From: CADEGL01 sp050180485
GTDB lineage: Bacteria > Pseudomonadota > Alphaproteobacteria > CADEGL01
DNA length: 64,000 nt
Assembly: GCA_050180485.1 (NCBI GenBank)
Contig: JBFXED010000004.1
Coordinates: 1-64,000, forward strand
Direction of reading: 5' to 3'
A program made the translations under genes and the position numbers. The notes beneath the pieces are model-generated. The model searched no databases. It was not told where the DNA came from and saw nothing but the letters and a program-made list of their open reading frames with translations. This document shows, piece by piece, positions 38,042 through 46,410 of the stretch; position 1 is the first letter of the stretch; every line of letters begins with the position of its first letter.

Positions 38042-38049
38042 CGTTTGTG

Positions 38050-39141
38050 CTAGGCGGCCAAGTGGTTGTCCCAATGCCCGCCGGCCGCGAACTGGCCCAT
38101 GGCTGGACCCGAATTTCCATCCGCACGCTTTCGCCAGGCGCCACCGAGACCGCTGGTCAACACGAACCGGCCCGGGGTGCCCTCCGCCGCGATGCCGCAT
38201 ATGTCGGGGGCGTTCACGCGGCCCGACACTCGGCCGGACGCGATATCCACGAACAGCGCCATTCCGCCCACGGGTGAGGTAAAGCCCAAGACCCTGCCGG
38301 AAGAATCGAAGGCCGCACTGCCGCAATATTGGCGGAGCGAAACACGGTCGGTATCGGTCAGATCGAGGCAGGAGAGAGGACTTCGGCCCCGCTGTAGTGC
38401 GACCAGGGGCACGGGATCGCCGCGCGGCCCTTCATACTGCATCGCCACCGCGACAGTTCCATCGCCGCTGATCGCAAGATGACGCAGGCTGAGCTGCCGC
38501 AACTCGGGCGCAAGCCGGAACGAAGCGGCGACCTCACGCGTCCCCATATCGAGAAAAACCAAAGACGAGTCCATGCTGTCGAGGTTCAGCTTCACACCCG
38601 GTGCATCCGGATGCGTCAGAAGGCCGCCATTGGCGACGGCCAGGAATCGGCCACCGCGAATCAGCCGGATATCGTGGGGGTCCATGCCACCGGACGGCAT
38701 CCCGCCCAGGCGCGCATAACCGCCACGGGCCTCGTACACGCCGATCACGCCGTCTCCGCTCTCGGCCATCGTCTCGGTCGCGAACAGAAGCGCGCCATCG
38801 GCGGAAAAAACGCCGTGCCCGCAGAAAAAGCTTCCATCCGCGGGAGCCAACGTGGCGATGGGCGCACGCGCCGCCGGATCGACGACGACAGCGAAATCGC
38901 CAGGGCGTCGGGCAAAAAACGCCACTCGGCCATGTGCGGAATCGAGCGCGATGCCGTGGCCGCGGGCGGGCAGGGGAAGTTCGAACAGGTTGGCGCCGTT
39001 TTCGTCGAATGCCGAGGCAAAGAAATGATCCTTCCCCTCGAAGCGCGCGCCATAGAATGCCCGCGCCGGCGCCGCCAATGCCGGCAACGCCAACAGAGCG
39101 GCGCCTCCCGTCAGGAACGCGCGGCGGGAGAGACCCGGCAC
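38050..39141 (-). CDS. DUF1513 beta-propeller protein with twin-arginine signal
   Basis: The 363-residue periplasmic protein has a twin-arginine signal (SRRAFLTGGAALLALPALAAPARA) and a mature seven-bladed-propeller-like domain with repeated G-x-V-x-x-F and PHDIRL-type strands. The GHG and MDPHDIRLI segments are typical of DUF1513. It is the last gene of a four-gene operon with two imelysins and a di-heme protein. This set is found as a unit in other proteobacteria and is linked to iron acquisition. Its own role is unknown; folding before export by Tat suggests a cofactor or metal. Confidence 0.9.
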   Translation of the reverse strand: MPGLSRRAFLTGGAALLALPALAAPARAFYGARFEGKDHFFASAFDENGANLFELPLPARGHGIALDSAHGRVAFFARRPGDFAVVVDPAARAPIATLAPADGSFFCGHGVFSADGALLFATETMAESGDGVIGVYEARGGYARLGGMPSGGMDPHDIRLIRGGRFLAVANGGLLTHPDAPGVKLNLDSMDSSLVFLDMGTREVAASFRLAPELRQLSLRHLAISGDGTVAVAMQYEGPRGDPVPLVALQRGRSPLSCLDLTDTDRVSLRQYCGSAAFDSSGRVLGFTSPVGGMALFVDIASGRVSGRVNAPDICGIAAEGTPGRFVLTSGLGGAWRKRADGNSGPAMGQFAAGGHWDNHLAA

Positions 39142-39143
39142 CC

Positions 39144-40232
39144 TCAGTCTCCATCCAGAGCGTTGAATCCAACCGGAATGCCAAGCGCCGGGCTCAGCTT
39201 TTGCGCCAACAGCGTCTTCAACGCCGCCGCGTCGCGCTGGGTCTTCTCGACCGCCGCACGACGAGAGGAATCGCGCACCGCCGTCTCCACCGGCACGGAA
39301 ACCGCTTTCGCATCCGCGATCGCTTTGTCGAAAGCTTGCGCGATCGCCGCGGCCAGCGCGGGATCCTTCGCCACGTCGCGGAGATACGCGTCCATGCCAG
39401 CCCGATAAAGCGCGGCGCCAGCCTCGAGATTGAGCTGCACGTTGCGCAGCGAACGGCCCGAACGCACGGATTCGGCGAGCGTGGGGCGGGCATCGGCCAA
39501 CGACGCACCCAATGGCTTGCCCAGTTTATGGTCCGCGACGATCTCGACCGCCGTATAGAGACTCTTGAATAGATCGAGCGTCGCCTCTTGGGCCGTACGA
39601 TAGTGAGCGTCCGGCCCATATGTCGTCATCACGCTTGCATAGGGCTTAGCACCACCGCGCCATTCGCCGCGCATATCCGTGCCAATGCCAGCGAGGTTGT
39701 GGGCGATGGCGCGCAACATTTCGCAGCGGAAGCCGGCCTCGGGACCGCTCTCCAGTTTCGCCGCAGCGCCATCGTCATAGAACAACCGTTCCATGGCCGG
39801 CAGGCCCTGGATCGTGACGCGGCCCTGGGCGAAGGCCTGGGGCGTAAGCGCCGCCACATCGCGCGCCGCGATCACCTCGGCAAGTTGCCGCCCGACGGCG
39901 TTGCGCGGGTCCGGCCAGAAGGCAATGCGCTGCGTTCGCAGCAGCAATTCCATCGGACCGAAGCGAAAATGCTGGACGCCTTGCCATGCGTCGGCGGCGC
40001 CGTTGTAGGCGCGTTTGAGCGCATTAAGCCCGGCGGCGCCGGGCGCCGAGCAATACGCATCCGCAGCCGGGACAAGAGCCGCGGTCGCCTCCGCGAAGCG
40101 ATCCACGCGCGGCAGCACGTCGCGTTCGACCAAAGCCGCGTTGAGCGCCGCCAGCGCCTTGTCGTCGGCCGCGTGCGCGGAGGGCAGGGCGATGCCCAGG
40201 ACAATCGCAACGGCCACGAGGACGCGCATCAT
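39144..40232 (-). CDS. Imelysin family periplasmic protein, copy 2
   Basis: The 362-residue protein has a signal peptide (MMRVLVAVAIVLGIALPSAHA) and an imelysin (M75-like) helical-bundle domain. The conserved segment VQHFRFGPMELLLRTQRIAFWPDPRN (about residues 81-106) matches the subgroup that accompanies di-heme proteins. Imelysin proteins such as EfeO and IrpA bind metals and help iron uptake; earlier claims of peptidase activity are doubtful. It lies two bases from the DUF1513 gene and seven from the di-heme gene, so all are co-transcribed. Confidence 0.9.
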   Translation of the reverse strand: MMRVLVAVAIVLGIALPSAHAADDKALAALNAALVERDVLPRVDRFAEATAALVPAADAYCSAPGAAGLNALKRAYNGAADAWQGVQHFRFGPMELLLRTQRIAFWPDPRNAVGRQLAEVIAARDVAALTPQAFAQGRVTIQGLPAMERLFYDDGAAAKLESGPEAGFRCEMLRAIAHNLAGIGTDMRGEWRGGAKPYASVMTTYGPDAHYRTAQEATLDLFKSLYTAVEIVADHKLGKPLGASLADARPTLAESVRSGRSLRNVQLNLEAGAALYRAGMDAYLRDVAKDPALAAAIAQAFDKAIADAKAVSVPVETAVRDSSRRAAVEKTQRDAAALKTLLAQKLSPALGIPVGFNALDGD

Positions 40233-40239
40233 GGTGACC

Positions 40240-41697
40240 TCACAGGGACTCGAGAAATGCCAGCAAGTCGGCGCGCTGGGCGGGTGTCATGGCGACCACG
40301 CGGTCGCGCGCCGCCTGCGCTTCGCCACCATGCCACAGGATGGCTTCCATCAGGCTGCGCGCCCGTCCGTCGTGGAGAAAGAACGTGGCGCCGCTGACGG
40401 TCTTGGTCAGGCCGATGCCCCACAAGGGCGGCGTGCGCCAGTCTTGGCCCGACGCGGCGCCCTCGGGCCGGTTGTCGGCCAGGCCGGGCCCCATGTCGTG
40501 GAGCAGAAAGTCGGTATAGGGCCGGATGGTCTGGCCGGCTTGCTCAGGGTCCGCGTCGACCCGGGTATGGAAGAGGGGCTTGTGGCAGGACGCGCAGCCG
40601 GCATCGTGGAAAAGCTGCTTGCCTTTCAGCACGCGCGCATCGCCCGCCTTGCGGCGCGCGGGCACGCCGAGATTCTTGGAGTAGAAGGCCAGGATGCCGA
40701 ACATCTTGTCCGGGATTTCCACGCCCTCGACGGGATCGTTGCCGTTCGGCGCCGCCAGGCACGCTCTCTGCGCCGGCGTGCATTCGCCCGACGCCGTGCC
40801 CGGTATCAACCGCGTAGACAGACCCATATCGCCCGCAGAGGCATGGGCGACCTGTTCGGCGACCGTGGGCACACCGGCCTTCCAGCCGAAGCGGCCGAGT
40901 ACAACCTTACCCGTTTCCACGCTGCGCACCCAATTGGGCCGGCCACGGATCCCGTCGCCGTTTTTATCCTCGGCATCGGCGTTGGCCAGGATGTCCGCTT
41001 CCGGAACCGCCTCTAGCAGCCCCATGCCGATCATGGGGGGGGCGATGCGCGGCGACAGCATGACGTCCGGCGCCATCGGCCCATACTGCAGGTCGGCGAC
41101 GCCGTAGGTCGGCTTGCGCAACCGCACCACTTCGCCGCCGTTCAGCTTCACCGGAAGCTCGTCATAGGTGAGGGTCATGCGCCCTTCGGCGGGAATTCCC
41201 TGGATGGCGAAATTCTGAAGCTGGTTGCCGTAGGTGGGCTCGGGGATCTCGAGCTGGCGGAATTCGGCTAGGGCGCGGCGCTCGGAATCCGTGCGCGGCG
41301 GCACGCTCAGGCGCAGGAACAAGGACACGGCATCCTCGCCCGCGGCCGGCGGGCGGCCACGCCCGTCCTTCAAATGGCAGAGCTGGCAGGAGCGCGCGTT
41401 GAAAAGGGGCCCCAAACCGTCAGAGGAAGTGGTGGAACTGGGCGAGGAGACCCAGATCTTGCGGAAGACGCCGTCGCCAACCTTGAAATCGAGCTGACGC
41501 TCGAAGCTCATGTTACCGGACGGATGGGAAAAGCTGCTGGAGTTCAGTGGCTTGAACACCGTCGCGTCGCCCGCCGAGCGCTCCTCGCCGGGTTCCAGCC
41601 GGTCGAAGCGCTGCGCCGTCGCCGCTGTCGCGGCAACCGCCAGCGCCGCGAGTCCCAGGGCGGGGATCGCGGCGCGCCTGATCGAACGGCTAGGCAT
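40240..41697 (-). CDS. Di-heme oxidoreductase family protein (DUF1111, thiol-oxidoreductase type)
   Basis: The 485-residue periplasmic protein has a signal peptide (RRAAIPALGLAALAVAATAATAQ) and two c-type heme-binding motifs, CQLCH at residues 104-108 and CASCH near 366-370. Such proteins are di-heme peroxidase relatives. In imelysin operons they probably move electrons needed for iron oxidation or reduction, but the reaction is not established. Context between two imelysin genes supports the iron role. Confidence 0.9.
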   Translation of the reverse strand: MPSRSIRRAAIPALGLAALAVAATAATAQRFDRLEPGEERSAGDATVFKPLNSSSFSHPSGNMSFERQLDFKVGDGVFRKIWVSSPSSTTSSDGLGPLFNARSCQLCHLKDGRGRPPAAGEDAVSLFLRLSVPPRTDSERRALAEFRQLEIPEPTYGNQLQNFAIQGIPAEGRMTLTYDELPVKLNGGEVVRLRKPTYGVADLQYGPMAPDVMLSPRIAPPMIGMGLLEAVPEADILANADAEDKNGDGIRGRPNWVRSVETGKVVLGRFGWKAGVPTVAEQVAHASAGDMGLSTRLIPGTASGECTPAQRACLAAPNGNDPVEGVEIPDKMFGILAFYSKNLGVPARRKAGDARVLKGKQLFHDAGCASCHKPLFHTRVDADPEQAGQTIRPYTDFLLHDMGPGLADNRPEGAASGQDWRTPPLWGIGLTKTVSGATFFLHDGRARSLMEAILWHGGEAQAARDRVVAMTPAQRADLLAFLESL

Positions 41698-41705
41698 GCA
41701 TCTCG

Positions 41706-42989
41706 TTATTGCGTTTTGACCTTCGACGGATTGTCCAGGCTGTCAGACCCTTCGAGCTTGATCGACTTTAGCTTCAGCGCGGTGACGATACGTTCGATCG
41801 TCCGCGTCTGATCCATCAGCGCGTCGATGGCCGCCTGGACGACGGCGTTACCCTCGGGATTGTTGGCGCCGATCATCTGGTCGTAGGCCTCCTTGCTTTC
41901 GGCGCGATCCTTGATCGCTTTCATGGCGGCCAACGTCTTGTCGAGCTTGGCGCGCATTTCGGCATCAAGCTGCGGCGAGGCTTTCGCCACGACGGAAGAC
42001 AAGCTCGGTCCCTTAACCATGCGGCCATTCACGCGCTTGTACTCGCCCCGGTAGACAGCGTTGATCCCGACCACGTCATAGTAATGGGAATTGTGCGTGT
42101 TGTCGGAGAAGCAGTCATGCTCCTCCTCGGGATCGTGCAGCATCAGGCCCAGCTTCATGCGCTCGCCAGCCAATTCGCCGTAGGACAGGCTGCCAATGCC
42201 GGTCAGCATGGCGGCAATGGCGCCGTCCGGACCATCCTTTTCGAGTTCCGTGCGCGCCTCACCGTCGGGCGCCCACTGCTGACTCATCGAGTGCAAGTCA
42301 TCGATCAGGAGTTGGGTGGCTGCGACCAAATATTGCCCGCGGCGGTCGCAGTTGCCGTTGGTGCACTGGCCGCCCTTGGCGTAATCCGTCCACGGGCGGT
42401 TGCCCGCGCCCGCGCCAGTACCGTTCAAGTCCTGTCCCCACAGCAAGAACTCGATGGCGTGATAACCGGTCGCGACGTTGGCTTCGACGCCGCCAACCTC
42501 GTGCAGCTTGCGCAGAAGACGCCAATCGATCACCGACGCATTGATGACCTTGCCGCCATAGCGCAGCTCTTTGTTCGCGATCACGTTCGCAGTGTGAAGG
42601 GGATTGTCGTCCGCGGGCGCACCGTATTTGCCGGCGTCGACATAGTCGATCAGCCCTTCGTCCAGCGGCCAGGCATTCACCCGGCCCTCCCAATCGTCCA
42701 CGATGGCGTTGCCGAACCTGTAGGCCTCGGTCTGCTGATAGGGAATACGGGCGGCGACCCAGGCCACACGGGCGGCCTTCAGGCTCTCTTCACCGGGATG
42801 GGCAACCAGTTTGCCGATCGCCACCTGCAGCTTGCGCGCTTCGGTCAGCGAATCCTCGTACATCGCCTGGGCAATATCGCCATAGGTCTTGGCCGCCGTT
42901 TCCTTGTCCGAATCGGTTTGCGCGAAGGCGGGTAGGGCAAGCGCTGCCGTCGCGGCGACGGACAGGGCGCGCAATGCGTTCATGCTCAC
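41706..42989 (-). CDS. Imelysin family periplasmic protein, copy 1 (IrpA/EfeO-like)
   Basis: The 427-residue protein begins with a Sec signal (MSMNALRALSVAATAALALPAFA). The imelysin domain holds the metal-binding motif GYHAIEFLLWGQDL (GxHxxE, near residues 173-186). Cysteine-containing GGQCTNGNCDRRG suggests a disulfide. It is larger than copy 2 and closest to the IrpA type known as iron-regulated. It is the first gene of the operon, with an AT-rich candidate iron box 50-80 bases upstream. Confidence 0.93.
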   Translation of the reverse strand: MSMNALRALSVAATAALALPAFAQTDSDKETAAKTYGDIAQAMYEDSLTEARKLQVAIGKLVAHPGEESLKAARVAWVAARIPYQQTEAYRFGNAIVDDWEGRVNAWPLDEGLIDYVDAGKYGAPADDNPLHTANVIANKELRYGGKVINASVIDWRLLRKLHEVGGVEANVATGYHAIEFLLWGQDLNGTGAGAGNRPWTDYAKGGQCTNGNCDRRGQYLVAATQLLIDDLHSMSQQWAPDGEARTELEKDGPDGAIAAMLTGIGSLSYGELAGERMKLGLMLHDPEEEHDCFSDNTHNSHYYDVVGINAVYRGEYKRVNGRMVKGPSLSSVVAKASPQLDAEMRAKLDKTLAAMKAIKDRAESKEAYDQMIGANNPEGNAVVQAAIDALMDQTRTIERIVTALKLKSIKLEGSDSLDNPSKVKTQ

Positions 42990-43040
42990 GGCGGCGGACT
43001 CCCCAAGACAGGCGCCCAGGATGGCGCAGAGGAAAGGGGT

Positions 43041-43069
43041 TTAACAATATTAAGAATTAGTTGCAATTA
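43041..43069 (-). promoter_or_regulatory. Candidate iron-regulator (Fur-like) site upstream of the imelysin operon
   Basis: The minus strand reads TTGCAACTAATTCTTAATA within a 29-base AT-rich block, in the 170-base gap between the operon start (42989) and tRNA-Lys. The pattern resembles Fur-type boxes but is not a perfect dyad. The surrounding GC content makes the block stand out. Confidence 0.3.
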
Positions 43070-43117
43070 GGTCTTTTTACGTGCCCACGGCATAAAATTT
43101 CGAGCGCTCCAGGCGCA

Positions 43118-43146
43118 TTGACCCTGGGGGACACCCTCCATATGTT
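43118..43146 (+). promoter_or_regulatory. Sigma-70 promoter of tRNA-Lys
   Basis: TTGACC at 43118-43123 and TATGTT at 43141-43146 are separated by exactly 17 bases and end 13 bases before the tRNA. Confidence 0.75.
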
Positions 43147-43159
43147 GCGCGCGCAATCC

Positions 43160-43234
43160 GGGCCCGTAGCTCAGCGGTAGAGCATCTGACTTTTAATCAG
43201 AGGGTCGATGGTTCGATCCCATCCGGGCTCACCA
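43160..43234 (+). tRNA. tRNA-Lys (anticodon TTT)
   Basis: A 75-base cloverleaf with CCA encoded. The acceptor stem GGGCCCG pairs with CGGGCTC (one G-T pair). The anticodon loop is CTTTTAA between CTGA and TCAG stem arms, giving anticodon TTT. The T arm contains GGTTCGATCCC. It has its own promoter upstream and a terminator 30 bases downstream. Confidence 0.97.
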
Positions 43235-43264
43235 AGATAAGCCAATGAAATGGGGCTTATTAAA

Positions 43265-43301
43265 ACGGCCGGGAGGCAAAATCCTCCCGGCCGTTTTTTT
43301 T
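43265..43301 (+). terminator. Strong rho-independent terminator after tRNA-Lys (possibly bidirectional)
   Basis: A perfect 12-bp stem (43265-43276 with 43283-43294) with a six-base loop runs into a T-tract at 43294-43301. An A-tract on the left side means it could also end the minus-strand lipoprotein transcript that stops at 43329. Confidence 0.95.
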
Positions 43302-43328
43302 AACGCCCCGCTTCAGCCGATCCGGCAT

Positions 43329-43643
43329 TCATTTTGAGCTAGGCGTCACGCAATCGTAGGTGATGTTCTGGATGTTGGTCGCGCGCTGAACGACTCGCAC
43401 GAAGACGGCTTTCTTCCTGTACTGCGCACAATGCTTCTCGGCGGCGGCGATGACCTCGTTCGGGGTCGGCGCGCGCGTGCTGCTGAACAGCGCGCTTTCG
43501 ATCATCACCTCGTAGGTGATCTGTTCGGGCGAGGCCGCCAGGACGGTGAGATCGGGCTGGCGGCTCTTGCAGGCCGCAAGCAGGGTCATGGCGAGAAACA
43601 GGGTGGCGGCCAAGCGGGCATATGGTCGGATAATGACGTCCAT
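43329..43643 (-). CDS. Small lipoprotein, hypothetical, 104 aa
   Basis: The protein has a lipoprotein signal (MDVIIRPYARLAATLFLAMTLLAAC, lipobox LAAC) and a mature part of about 80 residues. The mature part contains EHVxAAAEKHCAQYRKKAVF-like content (seen as EVIAAAEKHCAQYRKK), which in other proteins marks a small cysteine-containing periplasmic domain. No named family recognised. GGGAG abuts the ATG at 43643, so the exact start is uncertain. It follows the DapB-family gene on the same strand. Confidence 0.7.
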   Translation of the reverse strand: MDVIIRPYARLAATLFLAMTLLAACKSRQPDLTVLAASPEQITYEVMIESALFSSTRAPTPNEVIAAAEKHCAQYRKKAVFVRVVQRATNIQNITYDCVTPSSK

Positions 43644-43709
43644 CTCCCGTTCAAATGGCACCGATTTACGGCTTCGATCATGTCGGATTCGCGCGCCGGC
43701 CGCCATCCG

Positions 43710-44510
43710 TCAACCCTTGAACAGAAGCTTGTCCAAACCACGGACGATGCCCTTGAAATCCTGCACCTTGCGGGCAGCCAGCAGGGTCCCTTCCACGAAG
43801 ATCGCGTCGCTGCTCTGCATATCGTGGCGGATTGCGATGCGCTCGCCGGGCATGCCGAAAATGACCTCGCACGCGGCCGACAGGCCGGGCAGGCGCACCG
43901 CGTGGACGCGCGTACCATGGATATCGGCGCCTCGCGCGCCAGCCGGGCCGATCATCTTGTCCGGCGGAATGGCGTAGACCGGGGGCCGGACGGCGGAAAG
44001 CTGCTCGGCCAGCTCCGTCGCGGTTCCGCTGGGCGCGTCAGGCTTTTCCGCCTTGCAATACTCCAGTACTTCCCAATGGGGCACATAACGCGCGGCGATC
44101 AGGGCGAAATGCTGCATCAACGCCGCCGTCAGCGCAAAATTTCCGGTCGCGACTCCGACGCCGGCCTTGGCCGCGGCACGTTCGATTTCGTCGTGGTCGG
44201 CCGCGTTCATGCCGGATGTGCCGACGACGACGGGGATCTTACGGGCGACCGCAGCCAAGACGTGGCGCTTGATCGCTGACGGATGGGTGTAATCGACCAG
44301 CACGTCGGGCTTGGCATCCAACGCCCCCTCGATATCCGCCTGCACCGTGATGCCCGCCGGGTTTTCACCGATCGCCGTACCAATGTCTTGCCCGGCCGCG
44401 CGCCGCGCGACCGCGCTGTGCAGGACTAGGTCATGCGCCGCCAGGATGGCCCGCGCCAATTGACGGCCGACGCCGCCGGTCGCGCCGGCGAGACAAATCT
44501 TGAGAGACAT
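43710..44510 (-). CDS. dapB: DapB-family (4-hydroxy-tetrahydrodipicolinate reductase-like) protein with altered active site
   Basis: The 266-residue protein has the DapB architecture: Rossmann motif CLAGATGGVGRQLARA, KPDVLVDYTHPSA, VVVGTSGM, the KxDAPSGT substrate loop (K156, D158-T163) and the typical C-terminus with FGMPGERIAIRHD. In lysine-pathway DapB the residues before this loop are a His-His pair that includes the catalytic acid; here they are C152 and K153 (LEYCKAEKPDAPSGT). It may therefore be a divergent paralogue acting on another substrate. The symbol reflects the family only. It is 41 bases from the ABC transporter gene. Confidence 0.75.
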   Translation of the reverse strand: MSLKICLAGATGGVGRQLARAILAAHDLVLHSAVARRAAGQDIGTAIGENPAGITVQADIEGALDAKPDVLVDYTHPSAIKRHVLAAVARKIPVVVGTSGMNAADHDEIERAAAKAGVGVATGNFALTAALMQHFALIAARYVPHWEVLEYCKAEKPDAPSGTATELAEQLSAVRPPVYAIPPDKMIGPAGARGADIHGTRVHAVRLPGLSAACEVIFGMPGERIAIRHDMQSSDAIFVEGTLLAARKVQDFKGIVRGLDKLLFKG

Positions 44511-44551
44511 GGCGGATTCCCCAAATACGGCAACGACAGGTGCATCTTGGC

Positions 44552-46270
44552 CTAAACAGCAGCCAGATGGCCACCACCGGCCGCAGGGACGAGAGCCATA
44601 CGGCGGTCGTGGAACGCCGCCAAGGTGGAGCGATGCCCCACACTGACGATGCCCGCTCGGGGCAGGCGTTCGCGGACCATCCGGTATAGGCGGCCTTCGG
44701 CGGCTTCATCCAGAGCCGACGTGGCCTCGTCGAGGATCAGCCAATCCGGCCGGTAGAGAAGGGCACGCGCGAAGGCCAGCCGCTGCTGCTCGCCTGGCGA
44801 TAGGCGTAGAGCCCAGTTTTCCTCGTCATCGAGCCGTGTTTTCAGGTGATCCAGATCGCACGCACGCAAAACGTCCAAAAGCGCGTCATCCGGAGCCTGC
44901 GCTTGCGGATAGCTGAGCACGGTGCGCAAGGAGCCAAGCGGCAAATAAGGTTTTTGGGGCAGGAACAGAACGCGCGCCTTCGCCGGAATCCGGAGCGTCC
45001 CCGATGCGAAGGGCCATATGCCGGCCAGGACGCGCATCAGGGTGCTTTTCCCCGCACCGGACGGCCCGGTCAACAACACCGCTTCGCCAGGCGCGAAACG
45101 CGCGCCTGCGTCGGCGATCAGCGTATCACCCTGGGGCAAGGACACCGAGACATGATCGAGGGACAATGCGCCGTCCGGGCTTTCCTGCCGAGCCACCGGC
45201 GCCGTCGGTAACGCCACATAAGTATCGGCGATCGACTTTCGGAACCCGGTCAGCCGATCCACCGTGGCCTTCCAATCGGCGAGGGAGGTGTAGGCCTCGA
45301 CGAACCAACTCAGAGAGGTTTGCACCTGGCCGAAGGCGGATGAAATCTGGATGAGACCGCCTAGCTGGATGGCACCGGAAAAGAAGCGCGGCGCGCCGAC
45401 GAGGAAGGGAAAAAGAACGGCGGCCTGGCCGTAGAACGAGGTGAACCAGGTCAGGCTCTTTTGCCTTCGCATGATGCCCCACCAATTGTCCACGACGGCG
45501 GAAAAGCGGTTGCCGAAGATCTTCTTCTCCTCTGCCTCGCCGCCATAGAGGGCGACACTCTCGGCGTTTTCTCTGAACCGCATCAGGCCAAAGCGGAAGT
45601 CAGCTTCATAGCGTTGTTGATCGAAATTGAGGCGCACCAGCGGGCGACCAATCTTGTGGGTCAGCCACGTGCCCGCAATGGCATAGGCCAGCGCTGCCCA
45701 CACCATGTAACCCGGGATCGTCACCGACAGACCCGCGACCGGCACCGTCAGGCTTCCCGACAAGCCCCACAGGATACCGACGAAGGACACCAAGGTGACG
45801 GCGGAGCTGATGAAGCCCAGCACCAAGGTCATTGTGTCCGCGACGAACAGGCGCAAATCTTCGGAGATGCGTTGATCCGGATTGTCCGAGCTACGGCCGG
45901 AAAGCTGCATGCGGTAGTAGGTCTGCCGATCCAGCCACTCGTGCAAGTAGCGACCGGTCAGCCAGCGGCGCCAACGGATCATCAGCATCTGGCGCAGATA
46001 GATCTGATACACGGCAATCACGATGAAGATGGCCGCCAGCATCCCGAAGCGGCCAATCTGGTGCCAGAACGCAGGCACATCGCGCGCTTCGAGCGCGTCG
46101 TAGAAAAGCCGATACCATTCGTTGAACAGCACGCTCAGATAGACCATGCCCAGATTCATCGCCAGGATCACGGCCAACAGGCCACGCGCGGACCATCGCT
46201 CCTCCGAGAACCAATAGGGACGGGTGAGCGCCCACAGATCGCGCAAGAACATCCGCGTCTTGCTCAGCAT
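44552..46270 (-). CDS. ABC transporter, permease and ATPase fused (SbmA/BacA-YddA type)
   Basis: The 572-residue protein has an N-terminal membrane domain of about six helices (residues 1-330; WFSEERWSARGLLAVILAMNL and QIYLRQMLMIRWRRWLTGRYLHEWL are typical of the ABCD/SbmA group). A C-terminal ATPase follows with Walker A TGPSGAGKSTLM, signature LSPGEQQRLAF and Walker B DWLILDEATSALD. Such half-transporters work as homodimers and move peptides, B12-like compounds or fatty acyl derivatives; the substrate is unknown here. Confidence 0.93.
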   Translation of the reverse strand: MLSKTRMFLRDLWALTRPYWFSEERWSARGLLAVILAMNLGMVYLSVLFNEWYRLFYDALEARDVPAFWHQIGRFGMLAAIFIVIAVYQIYLRQMLMIRWRRWLTGRYLHEWLDRQTYYRMQLSGRSSDNPDQRISEDLRLFVADTMTLVLGFISSAVTLVSFVGILWGLSGSLTVPVAGLSVTIPGYMVWAALAYAIAGTWLTHKIGRPLVRLNFDQQRYEADFRFGLMRFRENAESVALYGGEAEEKKIFGNRFSAVVDNWWGIMRRQKSLTWFTSFYGQAAVLFPFLVGAPRFFSGAIQLGGLIQISSAFGQVQTSLSWFVEAYTSLADWKATVDRLTGFRKSIADTYVALPTAPVARQESPDGALSLDHVSVSLPQGDTLIADAGARFAPGEAVLLTGPSGAGKSTLMRVLAGIWPFASGTLRIPAKARVLFLPQKPYLPLGSLRTVLSYPQAQAPDDALLDVLRACDLDHLKTRLDDEENWALRLSPGEQQRLAFARALLYRPDWLILDEATSALDEAAEGRLYRMVRERLPRAGIVSVGHRSTLAAFHDRRMALVPAAGGGHLAAV

Positions 46271-46410
46271 CGGAAATGGCCTTTCGGAAAAAGGGGGCTG
46301 CTGAAGGGAAGGCTCGTATGGAGGCGGATATCGGCGATTTTATGTCGATCCCGCCCCATTGCGTCGCTTAGAGACTTGCGGCACAACCTTTTCATCAACA
46401 GGGGGACACA

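Noticed and set aside
43160..43234. tRNA-Lys as an integration site for a mobile element
   Set aside because: No integrase gene and no repeat of the tRNA 3' end was seen nearby; the tRNA is followed by its own terminator and ordinary genes.
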